From contig JAFGDP010000095.1 of NCBI GenBank assembly GCA_016932075.1, positions 8,028 to 72,027 on the forward strand: a stretch of DNA of 64,000 bases, written 5' to 3'. The position numbers and the translations under genes were made by a program. Under the pieces are notes generated by a model that worked only from the letters and a program-made list of their open reading frames with translations, searched no databases and was not told where the DNA came from. Numbering within the stretch: the first letter of the stretch is position 1; the number at the start of each line of letters is the position of its first letter. The DNA is from Chitinispirillaceae bacterium (GTDB lineage Bacteria; Fibrobacterota; Chitinivibrionia; Chitinivibrionales; Chitinispirillaceae). Positions 54,593-63,424 of this stretch are shown one piece after another.

Positions 54593-55891
54593 TCATCGCT
54601 CCGCATCAAAGGTTGTTTCTTCCGCGCTGGTGCTGTCGTCCTGTACTTCGATGACGATAAGCGTGTAGTCGTCGTTATACGAGTACTCAGAAAACCGTTC
54701 CTCGATTCTCGGTATGATTTCATCGAACGGGACGCCGTGCATCTCGCCCAGGGTTTTAATGAATTTGTCGTATCCGAAATAGTTTTCTTCCAGCTTCTGG
54801 ACTTCATAAATGCCGTCGGTAAAAAGAAAAAAACGGTCCCCCTTTTCATACTGGAACACCGACTCCTCGAAGTTGACCTCTTCGATGACCCCGGCAAACG
54901 TACCGGCGCTGTTGAGCATCTGTATGGTCCCGTCGCGGCGCAGCACCGCAGGGATCGGGTGTCCGGCCCTGCTGTAGGTGAACGTCTGCGCCGTCTTGTC
55001 GAAAAAACCAAGAAAGCAGGTCAGATAGTGGTTGGTCTGGATGTTCATGAACAGGTCATGATTGATCGCTGCAATGATATCCCGGGGCGGCAGCTCCTGT
55101 TTGCTGTTGTTGAAAAGCGACATTTTTGAAATGGTGCCGATCAGGGAAGACGCAAGGCCGTGGCCGGACGCATCGCCGATAAACACGCCGAGTTTGTCTT
55201 TTGAGAAGGGGAGGAAATCGTACAGGTCGCCGCCCACGTCGGCCACCGGATGGTAGGTGAGGGTAATGGTAAATCCCTCAAACGCGGGGGCGCTTTTGGG
55301 AAGAATCCCCTCCTGGATCTGGCGGGCGAGGCGCAGGTCCTCGCGAATGTTGCGCTGTGCCTGCTTCAACGTCCGCATGGCCTGGCCAAGGGTGCGGTTT
55401 TTTTCCTCGAGATCGGTCTTCAGCTGTTCGAGCACGGTGATATCGCTGATATGCTCTATGACGCAGCGCATGCCCGGCGTTTCGGTCTCAAGAAGATACG
55501 GTGTGAAACTGAGACGGATCGTGCCGTTGTGCAGGGGGTGCGGCGACCGTTCCACGACCTGCTGTTTCTGGTGCGATATGGCGTGGGTCATACGGCAGTC
55601 CGTGCACGGTTCACTCCTCCTGCGCAGCAGTGAATAGCACTTCTGTCCGATGCAGTGCTGGAATGAGGTGGAAACGAGTGAAGCGTAGGCCTTGTTCACG
55701 CGCCTGATGACGTAATCAGACCCGACGACCGCGAGCGGATCGTTTATGGCATCGAGCATGCCTTCGTAACCGACTTTGCTTTTATAGATCAGATGGAGAG
55801 GGAATTTCCAGTAGGCGATCGCGATGGCCACGGCAAGCGCAAACAGCGTTGCCGCGATGATGATAAGCAGCGAAAGCGGGATCGCCATCAT
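54593..55891 (-). CDS. PAS domain SpoIIE-type serine phosphatase
   Basis: A 432-residue protein. One N-terminal membrane helix, a PAS-like domain (about 40-150) with a CxxxxC...CxxC set (CIGQKC, CTDC) that may bind metal or heme, a coiled-coil linker (DLEEKNRTLGQAMRTLKQAQRN), and a PP2C/SpoIIE phosphatase (VGGDLYDF, GDASGHGLASSL, FTDGIYE, NDDYTLI). These enzymes dephosphorylate anti-anti-sigma factors in partner-switch systems; no such partner is in the window. Starts on the tsaB stop (ATGA). Confidence 0.9.
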   Translation of the reverse strand: MMAIPLSLLIIIAATLFALAVAIAIAYWKFPLHLIYKSKVGYEGMLDAINDPLAVVGSDYVIRRVNKAYASLVSTSFQHCIGQKCYSLLRRRSEPCTDCRMTHAISHQKQQVVERSPHPLHNGTIRLSFTPYLLETETPGMRCVIEHISDITVLEQLKTDLEEKNRTLGQAMRTLKQAQRNIREDLRLARQIQEGILPKSAPAFEGFTITLTYHPVADVGGDLYDFLPFSKDKLGVFIGDASGHGLASSLIGTISKMSLFNNSKQELPPRDIIAAINHDLFMNIQTNHYLTCFLGFFDKTAQTFTYSRAGHPIPAVLRRDGTIQMLNSAGTFAGVIEEVNFEESVFQYEKGDRFFLFTDGIYEVQKLEENYFGYDKFIKTLGEMHGVPFDEIIPRIEERFSEYSYNDDYTLIVIEVQDDSTSAEETTFDAER

Positions 55892-56589
55892 AGGGCATGC
55901 TCCTGGACAGGTGAAGGCGCGGTAAAGGTGCGGAAATAACGCGGCAGCACCTCCTGCGCGCTGCGCCAGAGCGCGGGAGTGTCAAGACCGGCGTCACCCG
56001 CCGCCGCGCAGACAAGACCCCGCGCGAACGGGTGGCGTTCCACCGGCAGGACGTTGGGCCGCCCGTCAAGAAAACCGAATACCGTGCTCCTAGCATATCC
56101 CATGGTGTCGGTTACGAGCGTATCGTCCGGTCCGATATACGCCTGGAACTCGCTTGCCGCGATGCGGATATCCTCGGTAACCCGCACCATCGTACCGGCG
56201 CCGCAGCGGAAACGGGCGCAGAACACCTCGTTTCGCCGCGCGTCGATGGCCGCCACGACCGTTCCGTTGCATCCCCGCGCGCCATGAGCGAGAATATGGA
56301 GCGATGACAGCGGCAGCAGCGGGACCGTGTTGTTGAAGCAGAATCCCTTCGCAAAGGCCAACCCGATCCGAAGTCCGGTAAACGAGCCGGGTCCGACGGC
56401 GATGGCAATATGGGTGATATCGGCAGGTGAAAGGTCGCAGCTTGCCAGAAGGGAGGATACCGTCTGGGTAATATGTTCGGCATGGGAATTCTTACGGTAG
56501 CGGGAGCAACTTGCAACGGGACGTCCCTCGCTATACAGTCCCAGGCCCAGTTCAGTCGACGAGGTATCGATGCCGAGGATACCGTTCAT
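55888..56589 (-). CDS. tsaB: tRNA threonylcarbamoyladenosine biosynthesis protein TsaB
   Basis: A 233-residue TsaB: LGIDTSSTELGLGLY start, HAEHITQTVSSLL, and VGPGSFTGLRIGLAFAKGFCF are diagnostic. It partners TsaD and TsaE to make t6A in tRNAs reading ANN codons. Overlaps ddl upstream and the phosphatase downstream by 4 bp each, showing translational coupling. Confidence 0.95.
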   Translation of the reverse strand: MNGILGIDTSSTELGLGLYSEGRPVASCSRYRKNSHAEHITQTVSSLLASCDLSPADITHIAIAVGPGSFTGLRIGLAFAKGFCFNNTVPLLPLSSLHILAHGARGCNGTVVAAIDARRNEVFCARFRCGAGTMVRVTEDIRIAASEFQAYIGPDDTLVTDTMGYARSTVFGFLDGRPNVLPVERHPFARGLVCAAAGDAGLDTPALWRSAQEVLPRYFRTFTAPSPVQEHAL

Positions 56590-57632
56590 GGCGCATTCGC
56601 TGCGTTCCTGCGCAGCACGGGCCGGATGAGGGCGTCGAGCAGTCCGCCGTAGGTTCCGCCCATGGCGCAGAAGGCCTTTGGCAGAAGCGAGTTCGACGTG
56701 AGGCCGGGCAGCGTGTTGGTTTCGAGCACGTAGAGCACGTCGTCGGCAAGGATCATGTCGGTGCGCGATAATCCCCTGCAGCCGAGGATCTCATGCGCAC
56801 GACGCGCCGCCGTTGTAATCCGGTCAAGGAGCGGTGCTGGCCGCGGAGCCGGCACCAGTTCTTCGCATTCGCCGGCGCTGTATTTTGCCGTATAGTCAAA
56901 GAAAGGGCCGTGGACCGGCCGGATTTCAACGGGAGGAAGGGCAAGCAGGGTCCGGTTCTCCTGCTCAATGACGCCGCAGGAAAACTCTATTCCCTGGAGA
57001 GCGGATTCGACGAGCAGCCGGTCTGCGTGTCGGCCGAATTCATCCAGAAGATTCAGAAGGTCCTGCCGGTGTGACGCGCGCCCCATGAGCCGGCTCGATC
57101 CTGACTGCGGGCATTTGACGAAACAGGGATAGCCGTGCTTGCGTTCCAGGCTGTCCACCGTGACGTCCGGGCACAGGGGGCCATACACGGACCACGGAGG
57201 AACCTCAAGGCCGTGCTGCAGATACAGGTATTTTGTGGTGATCTTTTCCATGGCGACCGCGCTGGCATAGACCCCGGAACCGGTATAGGGAACGCTGATC
57301 GTGTCAAGGTATCCCTGGATCACGCCGTCTTCGCCGAACGAGCCGTGCAGTGCGAGAAACGCAACGTCGCATCCGTCCCAGAGCTCATGGGAATCTTCCG
57401 GTTGCAGCGGACCTTTGAATTTTTTTGAAGCGACGGGATTACGCAGGTCCGAAAGCGAGACGGCGCGCTCGTCAAAGTCGCACCAGAACAGCGCAGTCTG
57501 CGGGCTTACCACCACGGCGGTAACCTGATACCGGTTTTTGTCCAGGTGGCGCATCACTTCGAGACCCGAGGCGAGCGAAACCTCGTGCTCGACCGACGGG
57601 CCTCCCATGAGTACGTTGACGTGCACGGTCAC
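56586..57632 (-). CDS. ddl: D-alanine-D-alanine ligase
   Basis: A 348-residue ATP-grasp enzyme making the D-Ala-D-Ala end of peptidoglycan precursors. [37 protein letters not shown] and the closing [19 protein letters not shown] match the family. Overlaps glyQS upstream (ATGA) and tsaB downstream. Confidence 0.95.
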   Translation of the reverse strand: MTVHVNVLMGGPSVEHEVSLASGLEVMRHLDKNRYQVTAVVVSPQTALFWCDFDERAVSLSDLRNPVASKKFKGPLQPEDSHELWDGCDVAFLALHGSFGEDGVIQGYLDTISVPYTGSGVYASAVAMEKITTKYLYLQHGLEVPPWSVYGPLCPDVTVDSLERKHGYPCFVKCPQSGSSRLMGRASHRQDLLNLLDEFGRHADRLLVESALQGIEFSCGVIEQENRTLLALPPVEIRPVHGPFFDYTAKYSAGECEELVPAPRPAPLLDRITTAARRAHEILGCRGLSRTDMILADDVLYVLETNTLPGLTSNSLLPKAFCAMGGTYGGLLDALIRPVLRRNAANAP

Positions 57633-58948
57633 CGGGACGCTTCCTTGATTTTGGAGGAGATTACCCCGACGACGGACGAAGCGGCTATGCGGTATTGCGC
57701 CCGGCTGTCGCGTTCGCGGATCGTGACCGTATCGTCCTGCATGGTCTGGCCGTCCACCGTGATGCAGTACGGGGTGCCCGCCTCGTCCTGCCGTGCGTAG
57801 CGCCTGCCGATGGCCGAATTGATGTCGATGGCGGCGCGCACCGAGTGGTCGAGCAGGTCGTTGTAGATGGCTTCAGCTTTTTGGGGCATGCCTTCCTTTT
57901 TTACCAGCGGCAGCACCGCGGCCTTGATGGGGGCGAGCAGGGGATGAAAGCGCATGATCACGCGCTGCGCATCTTCCTTATCAACGTCATAGGCGTCGAC
58001 CAGGAACGCCAGCGTGGCGCGGTCGGCGCCGGCCGCCGGCTCGATCACATAGGGAAATACATGCTGCTTGGCCTCCTCGTCAAAATAGGCGAGACTTTTG
58101 CCGCTGTACTCGCTGTGGCGCTTGAGATCGAAGTCGGTACGGTTGGCGATCCCTTCGAGCTCGTTCCAGCCGAACGGGAAATGATACTCCACGTCGCAGC
58201 ACGATTTGGCATAGTGCGCCAGCTCGTTTTGTTCATGGTCGCGCAGCCGCAGGTTTTCCTTGCGGATACCGTGCCGGACGTACCAGTCGAGTCGCTCCTG
58301 GCGCCAGTAGTCGTACCACTGCGCGTCACTGCCGGGCATGCAGAAGAACTCCATCTCCATCTGTTCGAATTCGCGGGTGCGGTAGACGAAATTCCCCGGC
58401 GTGATTTCGTTACGGAAACTCTTGCCGATCTGCGCGATCCCGAAGGGCGGTTTGAGGCGGCTCGCTGCCTGGACATTAAGGAAATTGACAAAGATCCCCT
58501 GCGCGGTCTCCGGCCGCAGGAACACGGTCGCCGAAGCGTCCTCCACCGGTCCCATGAAGGTCTTGAACATCAGATTGAACTTTCGGACCTCGGTGAGCGC
58601 GCCGCCGCACTTCGGGCATTTTTCCAGGTTTTCCAGGTGGTCGGCGCGGAACCGCTCCTTGCACTCCTTGCAGTCAACAAGGGGGTCAGCGAACCCGGCC
58701 AGGTGGCCGGACGCCTCCCACACCTCTGGATGCATGAGAATGGCGGCGTCAAGCCCTGCAATGTCGCGCCGGTTGGTCACCATTGAGCGCCACCACGCCT
58801 CCTTCACGTTCCGCTTGAGCTCGACCCCGAGCGGGCCATAGTCCCAGCAGCTGTTCAGGCCGCCGTAAATTTCACTTGATTGAAAGATAAAACCACGCCG
58901 TTTGCACAGGCTCACAAGAATACTCATCAGGTCAGGGCGTGCCGCCAT
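57629..58948 (-). CDS. glyQS: Glycyl-tRNA synthetase (class II, dimeric type)
   Basis: A 439-residue dimeric-type glycyl-tRNA synthetase. [33 protein letters not shown] opens the catalytic domain, a zinc-type [11 protein letters not shown]...CPKCGG insertion follows, and [24 protein letters not shown] is motif 2. An anticodon domain with [10 protein letters not shown] and [14 protein letters not shown] ends the protein. The start is set at 58948 by GGAGGA 5 nt upstream. First gene of a tightly overlapping minus-strand run. Confidence 0.95.
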   Translation of the reverse strand: MAARPDLMSILVSLCKRRGFIFQSSEIYGGLNSCWDYGPLGVELKRNVKEAWWRSMVTNRRDIAGLDAAILMHPEVWEASGHLAGFADPLVDCKECKERFRADHLENLEKCPKCGGALTEVRKFNLMFKTFMGPVEDASATVFLRPETAQGIFVNFLNVQAASRLKPPFGIAQIGKSFRNEITPGNFVYRTREFEQMEMEFFCMPGSDAQWYDYWRQERLDWYVRHGIRKENLRLRDHEQNELAHYAKSCCDVEYHFPFGWNELEGIANRTDFDLKRHSEYSGKSLAYFDEEAKQHVFPYVIEPAAGADRATLAFLVDAYDVDKEDAQRVIMRFHPLLAPIKAAVLPLVKKEGMPQKAEAIYNDLLDHSVRAAIDINSAIGRRYARQDEAGTPYCITVDGQTMQDDTVTIRERDSRAQYRIAASSVVGVISSKIKEASR

Positions 58949-59261
58949 TGGTCCTCCGGAGAATGAAAGATTGTCATGGAGATAATTAGACCATTCAAAA
59001 TACGTTATAGAGGAAGAGGGGAGCAACGAATGCGGAGAAGGGGACTATTGTCTATCCCGCCCTTTCAGGGCTTGCGGTGGTGATGGCTTATCAACCAGGG
59101 CCTATGGCCCTGGTTGACGAATCGCGCCCTTTTGGGTCTTGCACGTATGATACATGGCCACTTGTTTCAAGGCCTGAAGGGCCGATCTATTTCAACCCAG
59201 GCCAATGGCCTGGGTTTATGAATGCGACCATGGTCACCAAGCCCTGAAAGGGCGGAATAGT
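58949..59261. repeat. REP-like palindrome array, left of transposase
   Basis: Several palindromes follow each other: GCCCTTTCAGGGC (59059-59071), a 12-bp-stem hairpin (TCAACCAGGGCC, TAT, mirrored arm; 59091-59117), and a 10-bp-stem hairpin AACCCAGGCC-AAT-mirror (59194-59216). A closing AAGCCCTGAAAGGGCGGAATAG repeats the first motif in the opposite sense. The same series recurs right of the transposase gene. Confidence 0.8.
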
Positions 59262-59714
59262 TCAATCCCAAACATACCGTTCATCAAAGGAGATGTTGAA
59301 TTCATGCAATAATCTCCGGTATTCATCCTGAAACGTCACCTTGGCATGGTGTTCCTTCTGGCCTGCAATATAGGATTTGACATATGATGCGTTTCTCCAG
59401 TCAACGGAAAAGACACCATAACCGTTCTGCCATGAAAACTTCGCAAGGTTGGGTGATTTGGTTTTCAGCCATTTAGAGGTGCCGGTCTTCAGCTCCTCTA
59501 CGATATCTGCTATAGTGATGATTCGCGACAAACCGCAAAGGATGTGAATATGATTGGCGACCCCGTTTATAAGGATCGACGGACATTTATGGTTGTTGCA
59601 TATTTGACCGAGATATGCATATAATTCTGCATCAACTTCAGTGGGTATCAGCGGAACACGGTTTTTTGTGCTGAATACGATATGTATGAGGACTTGCGAG
59701 AGCGATTGTGGCAT
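59262..59714 (-). CDS. REP-associated tyrosine transposase (IS200/IS605-like)
   Basis: A 150-residue Y1 transposase with IVFSTKNRVPLI, the HUH-type His pair in NHIHIL, FSWQNGYGVFSV and YIAGQKEHHAKVTFQDEYRRLL, which holds the likely catalytic Tyr. The closing FDERYVWD is standard. It seems intact. It sits between two palindrome arrays of the REP/RAYT kind, on whose sequences such enzymes act as single strands. Confidence 0.9.
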   Translation of the reverse strand: MPQSLSQVLIHIVFSTKNRVPLIPTEVDAELYAYLGQICNNHKCPSILINGVANHIHILCGLSRIITIADIVEELKTGTSKWLKTKSPNLAKFSWQNGYGVFSVDWRNASYVKSYIAGQKEHHAKVTFQDEYRRLLHEFNISFDERYVWD

Positions 59715-60057
59715 AGTAAAATATCCCGCCCTTTCAGGGCTTGTGGTGGTGATGGTGGTATGTTTTCAGGGCCTTTGGCCCTGGTTGACGTATCTCACCC
59801 CTTCGGGGCTTGCGATGCCAAGGCCTCAGGCCCAGGTTGATGTATCACCCCTTTTAGGCTTATGACGGCAGATGGCCTGCATAACCAGGGCCTTTGGACC
59901 TGGTTGATGTATCCCGCCCCCTTGGGGCTTATACGCGTGATACATTCCCGCTTTGTTTCAAGGCCTGAAGGGCCGTTCTATTTCAGCCCAGGCCAATGGC
60001 CTGGGCTGACAAATATATCATAAGTATAAGCCCTAAAAGGGCGGAACAGATCCGCCG
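59715..60057. repeat. REP-like palindrome array, right of transposase
   Basis: Repeats the left array in the same order with extra units: GCCCTTTCAGGGC (59728-59740), CAGGGCC-TTT-GGCCCTG (59767-59783), CCCCTTCGGGG, a further CCAGGGCC hairpin near 59883, and a 12-bp-stem TCAGCCCAGGCC-AAT-mirror (59983-60009). Many units contain the shared trailer GGTTGATGTATC or GGTTGACGTATC. Confidence 0.8.
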
Positions 60058-61032
60058 TCACCCCAGTATTCCCGCTTTTTTCAGGTTCCCGCTGATCCGC
60101 TCCTTGACCGGTACGTCCTCCTGCGCGTCGAAATCTTTGCCCGTGATCATCTCGTACAGTCTGATATACCGTACCGAAAGCTCGATCACTAGGTCGTCCG
60201 GCGCCGTGGGGAGCACCTTGTCCTTGTACGGATCGCAGTGCTGCCTGAACCAGAGACGCAGGAACTCCTTGTCGATGTTTTCCGGCTCCTGGCGGTTTTT
60301 CAGGCGCTCTTCATAGCTCTCCCTGATCCAGTACCGTGAGGAGTCGGGGGTGTGCACCTCGTCAATGAGCAGGATGGTGCCGTCGGCGTCCGTACCGAAC
60401 TCGTATTTCGTGTCGACCAGGATCAGCCCGTTCTTCGCGGCAACCTCGGTGCCGTACGCGAACAGCGCAAAGGCTATAGTCTCAAGCCGCTTCCATGTCG
60501 CCTCTTCGATAATACCCCGTGACACGATCTCGTCGGCCGAGATAGACTCATCGTGGTCTTCGGCCTTGGTGGTGGGGGTAAGAATCGGGCGGGCGAATTT
60601 TTGGTTTTTAACCATGCCGTCGGGAAGAACATTGCCGCAGATGTTCCGGACGCCCTTTGCATACTGGGTCCATGCCGCAGTGTCGGTCGATCCGGTCAGG
60701 TACCCGCGCACCACGAACTCTATGGGGAATACCGTGCATTTTTTCGCAATGGTCACGTTAGGATCCGGAATTGATATGACCTGATTTCCCACAATATGCG
60801 TCGTGTTCTCGAACCAGAACCCGCTTACTTTGTTGAGAACCGCGCCCTTGAACGGAATGCTGGCAAGAATCCGGTCGAACGCGCTCTGACGGTCGGTCGT
60901 GATGAGCATGAGGGAGTCGCCAAGATCATAGGTGTCGCGCACCTTCCCCTTTTTTTGGTCCGGCAGGTTGAGAAACGAGGTGTCGTCAAGACAGTTGTTC
61001 AGGTTTTTGCGGATGATTTCGCGCGGGAACAT
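60058..61032 (-). CDS. purC: SAICAR synthase
   Basis: A 324-residue phosphoribosylaminoimidazole-succinocarboxamide synthase of the long type. GKVRDTYDLGDSLMLITTDRQSAFDRIL, PIEFVVRGYLTGS and ILVDTKYEFG are diagnostic. Start 61032 with AAGGAG 6 nt upstream. It is a step of de novo purine synthesis and stands alone. Confidence 0.96.
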   Translation of the reverse strand: MFPREIIRKNLNNCLDDTSFLNLPDQKKGKVRDTYDLGDSLMLITTDRQSAFDRILASIPFKGAVLNKVSGFWFENTTHIVGNQVISIPDPNVTIAKKCTVFPIEFVVRGYLTGSTDTAAWTQYAKGVRNICGNVLPDGMVKNQKFARPILTPTTKAEDHDESISADEIVSRGIIEEATWKRLETIAFALFAYGTEVAAKNGLILVDTKYEFGTDADGTILLIDEVHTPDSSRYWIRESYEERLKNRQEPENIDKEFLRLWFRQHCDPYKDKVLPTAPDDLVIELSVRYIRLYEMITGKDFDAQEDVPVKERISGNLKKAGILG

Positions 61033-61765
61033 GACACTCCTTTCGATCGGCGCTATATAAAAGGACAAGGATTTGAAATGATCATTTTAATTCGAGGTAA
61101 AATAAATTCAGGATAGGGAAAGGGGAGAAAAACAGGGGGAAGGAGAAAGCAGTTTGTTGAAGTATTACCTACAGGTGATTCTGCCGGGGGCGATCGCCCC
61201 CTGTCTGCGAACGTTACACCCGCATCGCAGTCGTAATGTTCTCCGCCACCCCCGCCGTGCTGACCACCGTGAGTCTTTACCAAGAAACTCCAGCCCCCTC
61301 AGGTTCCGTGTCTTTCGAATCAGACTTTTACATTATTGTAAAAACATAATGGTTGATAGCGTGGCTGTTTTGGTATTTCAATCATCAATCAGCAAACATC
61401 ATTCTGCAATTGAAATCTCCCACAGGTAAGTCATTTTCACATTCTCCTCAAACCGTTCCAATACTCATGAAAAAATCCCGAAGGCTGTTCGTGACCATTT
61501 GGATCATGGCAAAAAATACCCGTTGGGTGAGATTGTTTTACTCAGATGGTAGTGCGAAAAATCGCAGGCTGAAGGAAACGGTTGTGCGCTGGGCAATGGG
61601 AAAAATTTGATTGTCATGACCTGATTATCCTGCGTTAAAAATTTTCCGCCGGCCTCGGGAAAATCGTTCAAAACAGGCTGCAGATCGCCGCAGCTTAGCC
61701 TGGATTGTTTTTTACTGCATGATCGGATTTTATCGACTGTCCTAAACGCTTGAAAATCGCTCTGC
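61033..61765. other. Intergenic region with repeats
   Basis: About 730 bp without a convincing gene. A perfect 16-bp palindrome (GGGGGCGATCGCCCCC, 61186-61201) lies next to copy 2 of a dispersed repeat. A short frame at 61467-61610 could encode 47 basic residues, but it has no ribosome site or recognisable family, and may be a gene remnant. Confidence 0.5.
61243..61362. repeat. Dispersed imperfect repeat, copy 2
   Basis: Matches 32210-32365 in the same orientation: CACCCCCGCCGTG, GACCACCG, CTTTACCAAG, CCTCAGG, TTTTACATTAT and the end ATGGTTGATAGCGTGG, with a deletion relative to copy 1. Confidence 0.55.
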
Positions 61766-62353
61766 GGAATATAACAGGCTGGTTTTAATTGTTATACAGG
61801 AGTCAGCGGCATTCCGTTGACTGGAGTAAAAGCTTTGTTTAGGTTCAGCGGTTTTCCGTAGAGGAGCGAAAACTCGTTGAAAGTAGTCTGCGGAATTCCG
61901 TTGAGTGTCGCTGAAGAGTTGCCACAGTGCTGCGGCATTCTGTTGGGTGTGACCAAAGAGTCAGCTACACCCTGCGGGGATCCGTTGAGTGCTGCCAAAG
62001 CTTCAGCGACAGTCTGCGGGATTCTGTCGGGTGTTACCAAAGCTTCAGCGACAGTCTGCGGGGTTCTGTCGGGTGGTGCCGAAGCTTCAGCGACAGTCTG
62101 CGGGGTTCTGCTCGGTGTCGCCAAAGCTTCTGCAACGGTCTGCGGGGTTCCGTTGGGTACTGCCAAAGCTTCAGCGACAGTCTGCGGGGTTCTGCTCGGT
62201 GTCACCAAAGCGTCAGCTACGGTCTGCGGGGTTCCGTTGGGTACTGCCAAAGCTTCAGCGACAGTCCGCGGGATTCTGCTCGGTGTCGCCAAAGAGTTTG
62301 CTACACTCTACGGCATTCCGCAGAGTACTTCTAAAATTTTTCCGACGCTCTGC
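61766..62353. repeat. 42-bp tandem repeat array, 14 units
   Basis: Fourteen consecutive 42-bp units start at 61766 and end at 62353; the central ones are nearly identical and the outer ones decay. A typical unit starts GGGGTTCTG and ends with GACAGTCTGC. Both flanks carry a CTGCGG...AACAGGC sequence. Because 42 is a multiple of three, several frames stay open throughout, giving 14-residue repeats such as TPQTVAEALATPSR on the minus strand, but no frame has an ATG with a ribosome site. I treat it as a minisatellite of uncertain coding status. Confidence 0.85.
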
Positions 62354-62782
62354 GGCGTTTAACAGGCGGCCTGTTAACTAACAAATCATGTATTACGCGG
62401 ATTTTTAGAGAGTTATAAAAATTATCAGATGCACTATGATCGTCATTTCCAGCTGGGACAACAGACGAAAGCTGGTCGCGCCGATGAAAAACCGGAGAAT
62501 CGTGTGTCAGGATGGAAAAAACAATCCGCTAAAAAAACGGGCGAATGTTCATGGCGTATCACACCCGGCATTCATCCCTTGTATTCACAAATGGACCACC
62601 GTGGCAGAATGCTGCAGTCCTTCGGGAAAAGAAAAGAGGATTGTGTCATTATGCAATAGCTCTTTTTTCACAAAAACGCGTACTCCTTCGACTGCCAGTT
62701 CCTCAAAATCGTCCTCGTGTTCCCACATGGGGTGATCTTTTGGTGCGCACATCCGACCGGATGTCGTGAGTTCGGCCGCTCA
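62354..62782. other. Intergenic region with interrupted minus frame
   Basis: No normal gene. On the minus strand the frame of the small ORF at 62783-62890 continues after two adjacent TGA codons for 64 protein-like codons (62779 down to 62588). The plus-strand frames here lack ribosome sites and recognisable sequence. Confidence 0.4.
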
Positions 62783-62890
62783 TCACCCTTTCATGACATA
62801 TTCGGTGCCAATGGTAAAGATCTTTTTTCCTGTACGGATCTTTTGCACAAGCTCTTTTTCCAGGACGATTGAGACCTTGGCATGTTTCAT
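62783..62890 (-). CDS. Small ORF with strong RBS and tandem TGA stop
   Basis: A 35-residue peptide (begins MKHAKVSIVLEKELVQKIR, ends EYVMKG) with AAAGGAG 6 nt before the ATG. It stops at TGA followed by a second in-frame TGA; past these the frame goes on for 64 codons with an acidic, coding-like sequence (HPMWEHEDDFEELAVEGVRVFVKKEL). It is read divergently from the ArsR gene. It may be a short peptide, a gene broken by mutation, or a recoded product. Family not recognised. Confidence 0.45.
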   Translation of the reverse strand: MKHAKVSIVLEKELVQKIRTGKKIFTIGTEYVMKG

Positions 62891-62992
62891 GACAGCTCCT
62901 TTTAGGTCAATACGGGATGTTCGCCATGGCCATGACGACAACAGTGCTTAAAATATAGGAAGAGTTGGATGTAAAAGGGAAATATATTATAT

Positions 62993-63012
62993 ATTTGGTC
63001 ATATTGCCAAAT
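62993..63012. promoter_or_regulatory. ArsR operator site 1
   Basis: ATTTGG, 8-nt spacer TCATATTG, CCAAAT: a 6-bp inverted repeat 40 bp upstream of the arsR-like ATG, in the AT-rich promoter. An almost identical site lies in front of the permease gene (63387-63406). Confidence 0.75.
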
Positions 63013-63052
63013 AACGATTCTCTGTAAATACTGTACCATTTAGGCGGCATGT

Positions 63053-63373
63053 ATGGATGCTTCACAAAAAAACCGTTTCAAGGCCCAGGCGCAGATCATG
63101 AAGGCCCTTTCGCATCAGACGCGTCTCTTTATGGTGCATGAGCTGGCAAAAGGGGAGAAGTGTGTTGGCGAACTGGTAACCATGGTCAAGGCTGATGTAT
63201 CGACCGTTTCCAAGCACCTTCTGATCATGAAAAACGCGGGCATTGTGGAGAGTGAAAAGCGGGGGACCAGCATGTATTATTCATTGAAAATGAGGTGTGT
63301 CTTGAATTTCTTCTCGTGCGTGAATGAGGTTTTGAAGAAAAAAGCGGAATCACAGATGATTTTTACAAATTAA
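63053..63373 (+). CDS. ArsR/SmtB family metal-sensing repressor
   Basis: A 106-residue winged-helix protein: MKALSHQTRLFMVHELAKGEKCVGELVTMVKADVSTVSKHLLIMKNAGIVESEKRGTSMYYSLK is the ArsR fold with the recognition helix DVSTVSKHL. Cys in GEKCVGEL and two more near residues 83 and 89 (MRCVLNFFSCV) could bind thiophilic metal or metalloid. Two matching palindromes flank the gene, so it probably represses itself and the permease. The ligand cannot be told. Confidence 0.9.
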   Translation: MDASQKNRFKAQAQIMKALSHQTRLFMVHELAKGEKCVGELVTMVKADVSTVSKHLLIMKNAGIVESEKRGTSMYYSLKMRCVLNFFSCVNEVLKKKAESQMIFTN

Positions 63374-63386
63374 TTTTTTATCGGAT

Positions 63387-63406
63387 ATTTGGTCATTTGG
63401 CCAAAT
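63387..63406. promoter_or_regulatory. ArsR operator site 2
   Basis: ATTTGG, spacer TCATTTGG, CCAAAT, between the arsR-like gene and the permease, 19 bp before the permease ATG. It keeps 18 of 20 bases of site 1, so the permease has its own controlled promoter or a second repression point. Confidence 0.75.
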
Positions 63407-63424
63407 GGTGATAAAGGGATTTCA

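Noticed and set aside
54606..55011. Longer N-terminus for the exported protein at 53560-54585
   Set aside because: It is antisense-frame noise over the phosphatase gene; the signal peptide begins at 54585.
58949..60057. CRISPR-like spacing of palindromes
   Set aside because: Units differ in sequence and length and pair internally; with a Y1 transposase between them they fit REP elements.
61467..61610. A 47-residue basic protein
   Set aside because: Looks somewhat protein-like, but has no ribosome site, family or neighbour support; mentioned only within the intergenic entry.
61792..62292. A 166-residue minus-strand protein with 14-residue repeats
   Set aside because: It begins only at a TTG, with an in-frame stop close upstream and no ribosome site. 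Other frames across the 42-bp array are equally open, so the openness comes from the repeat length.
61766..62353. CRISPR array
   Set aside because: The 42-bp units are contiguous with no unique spacers and no cas gene is near.
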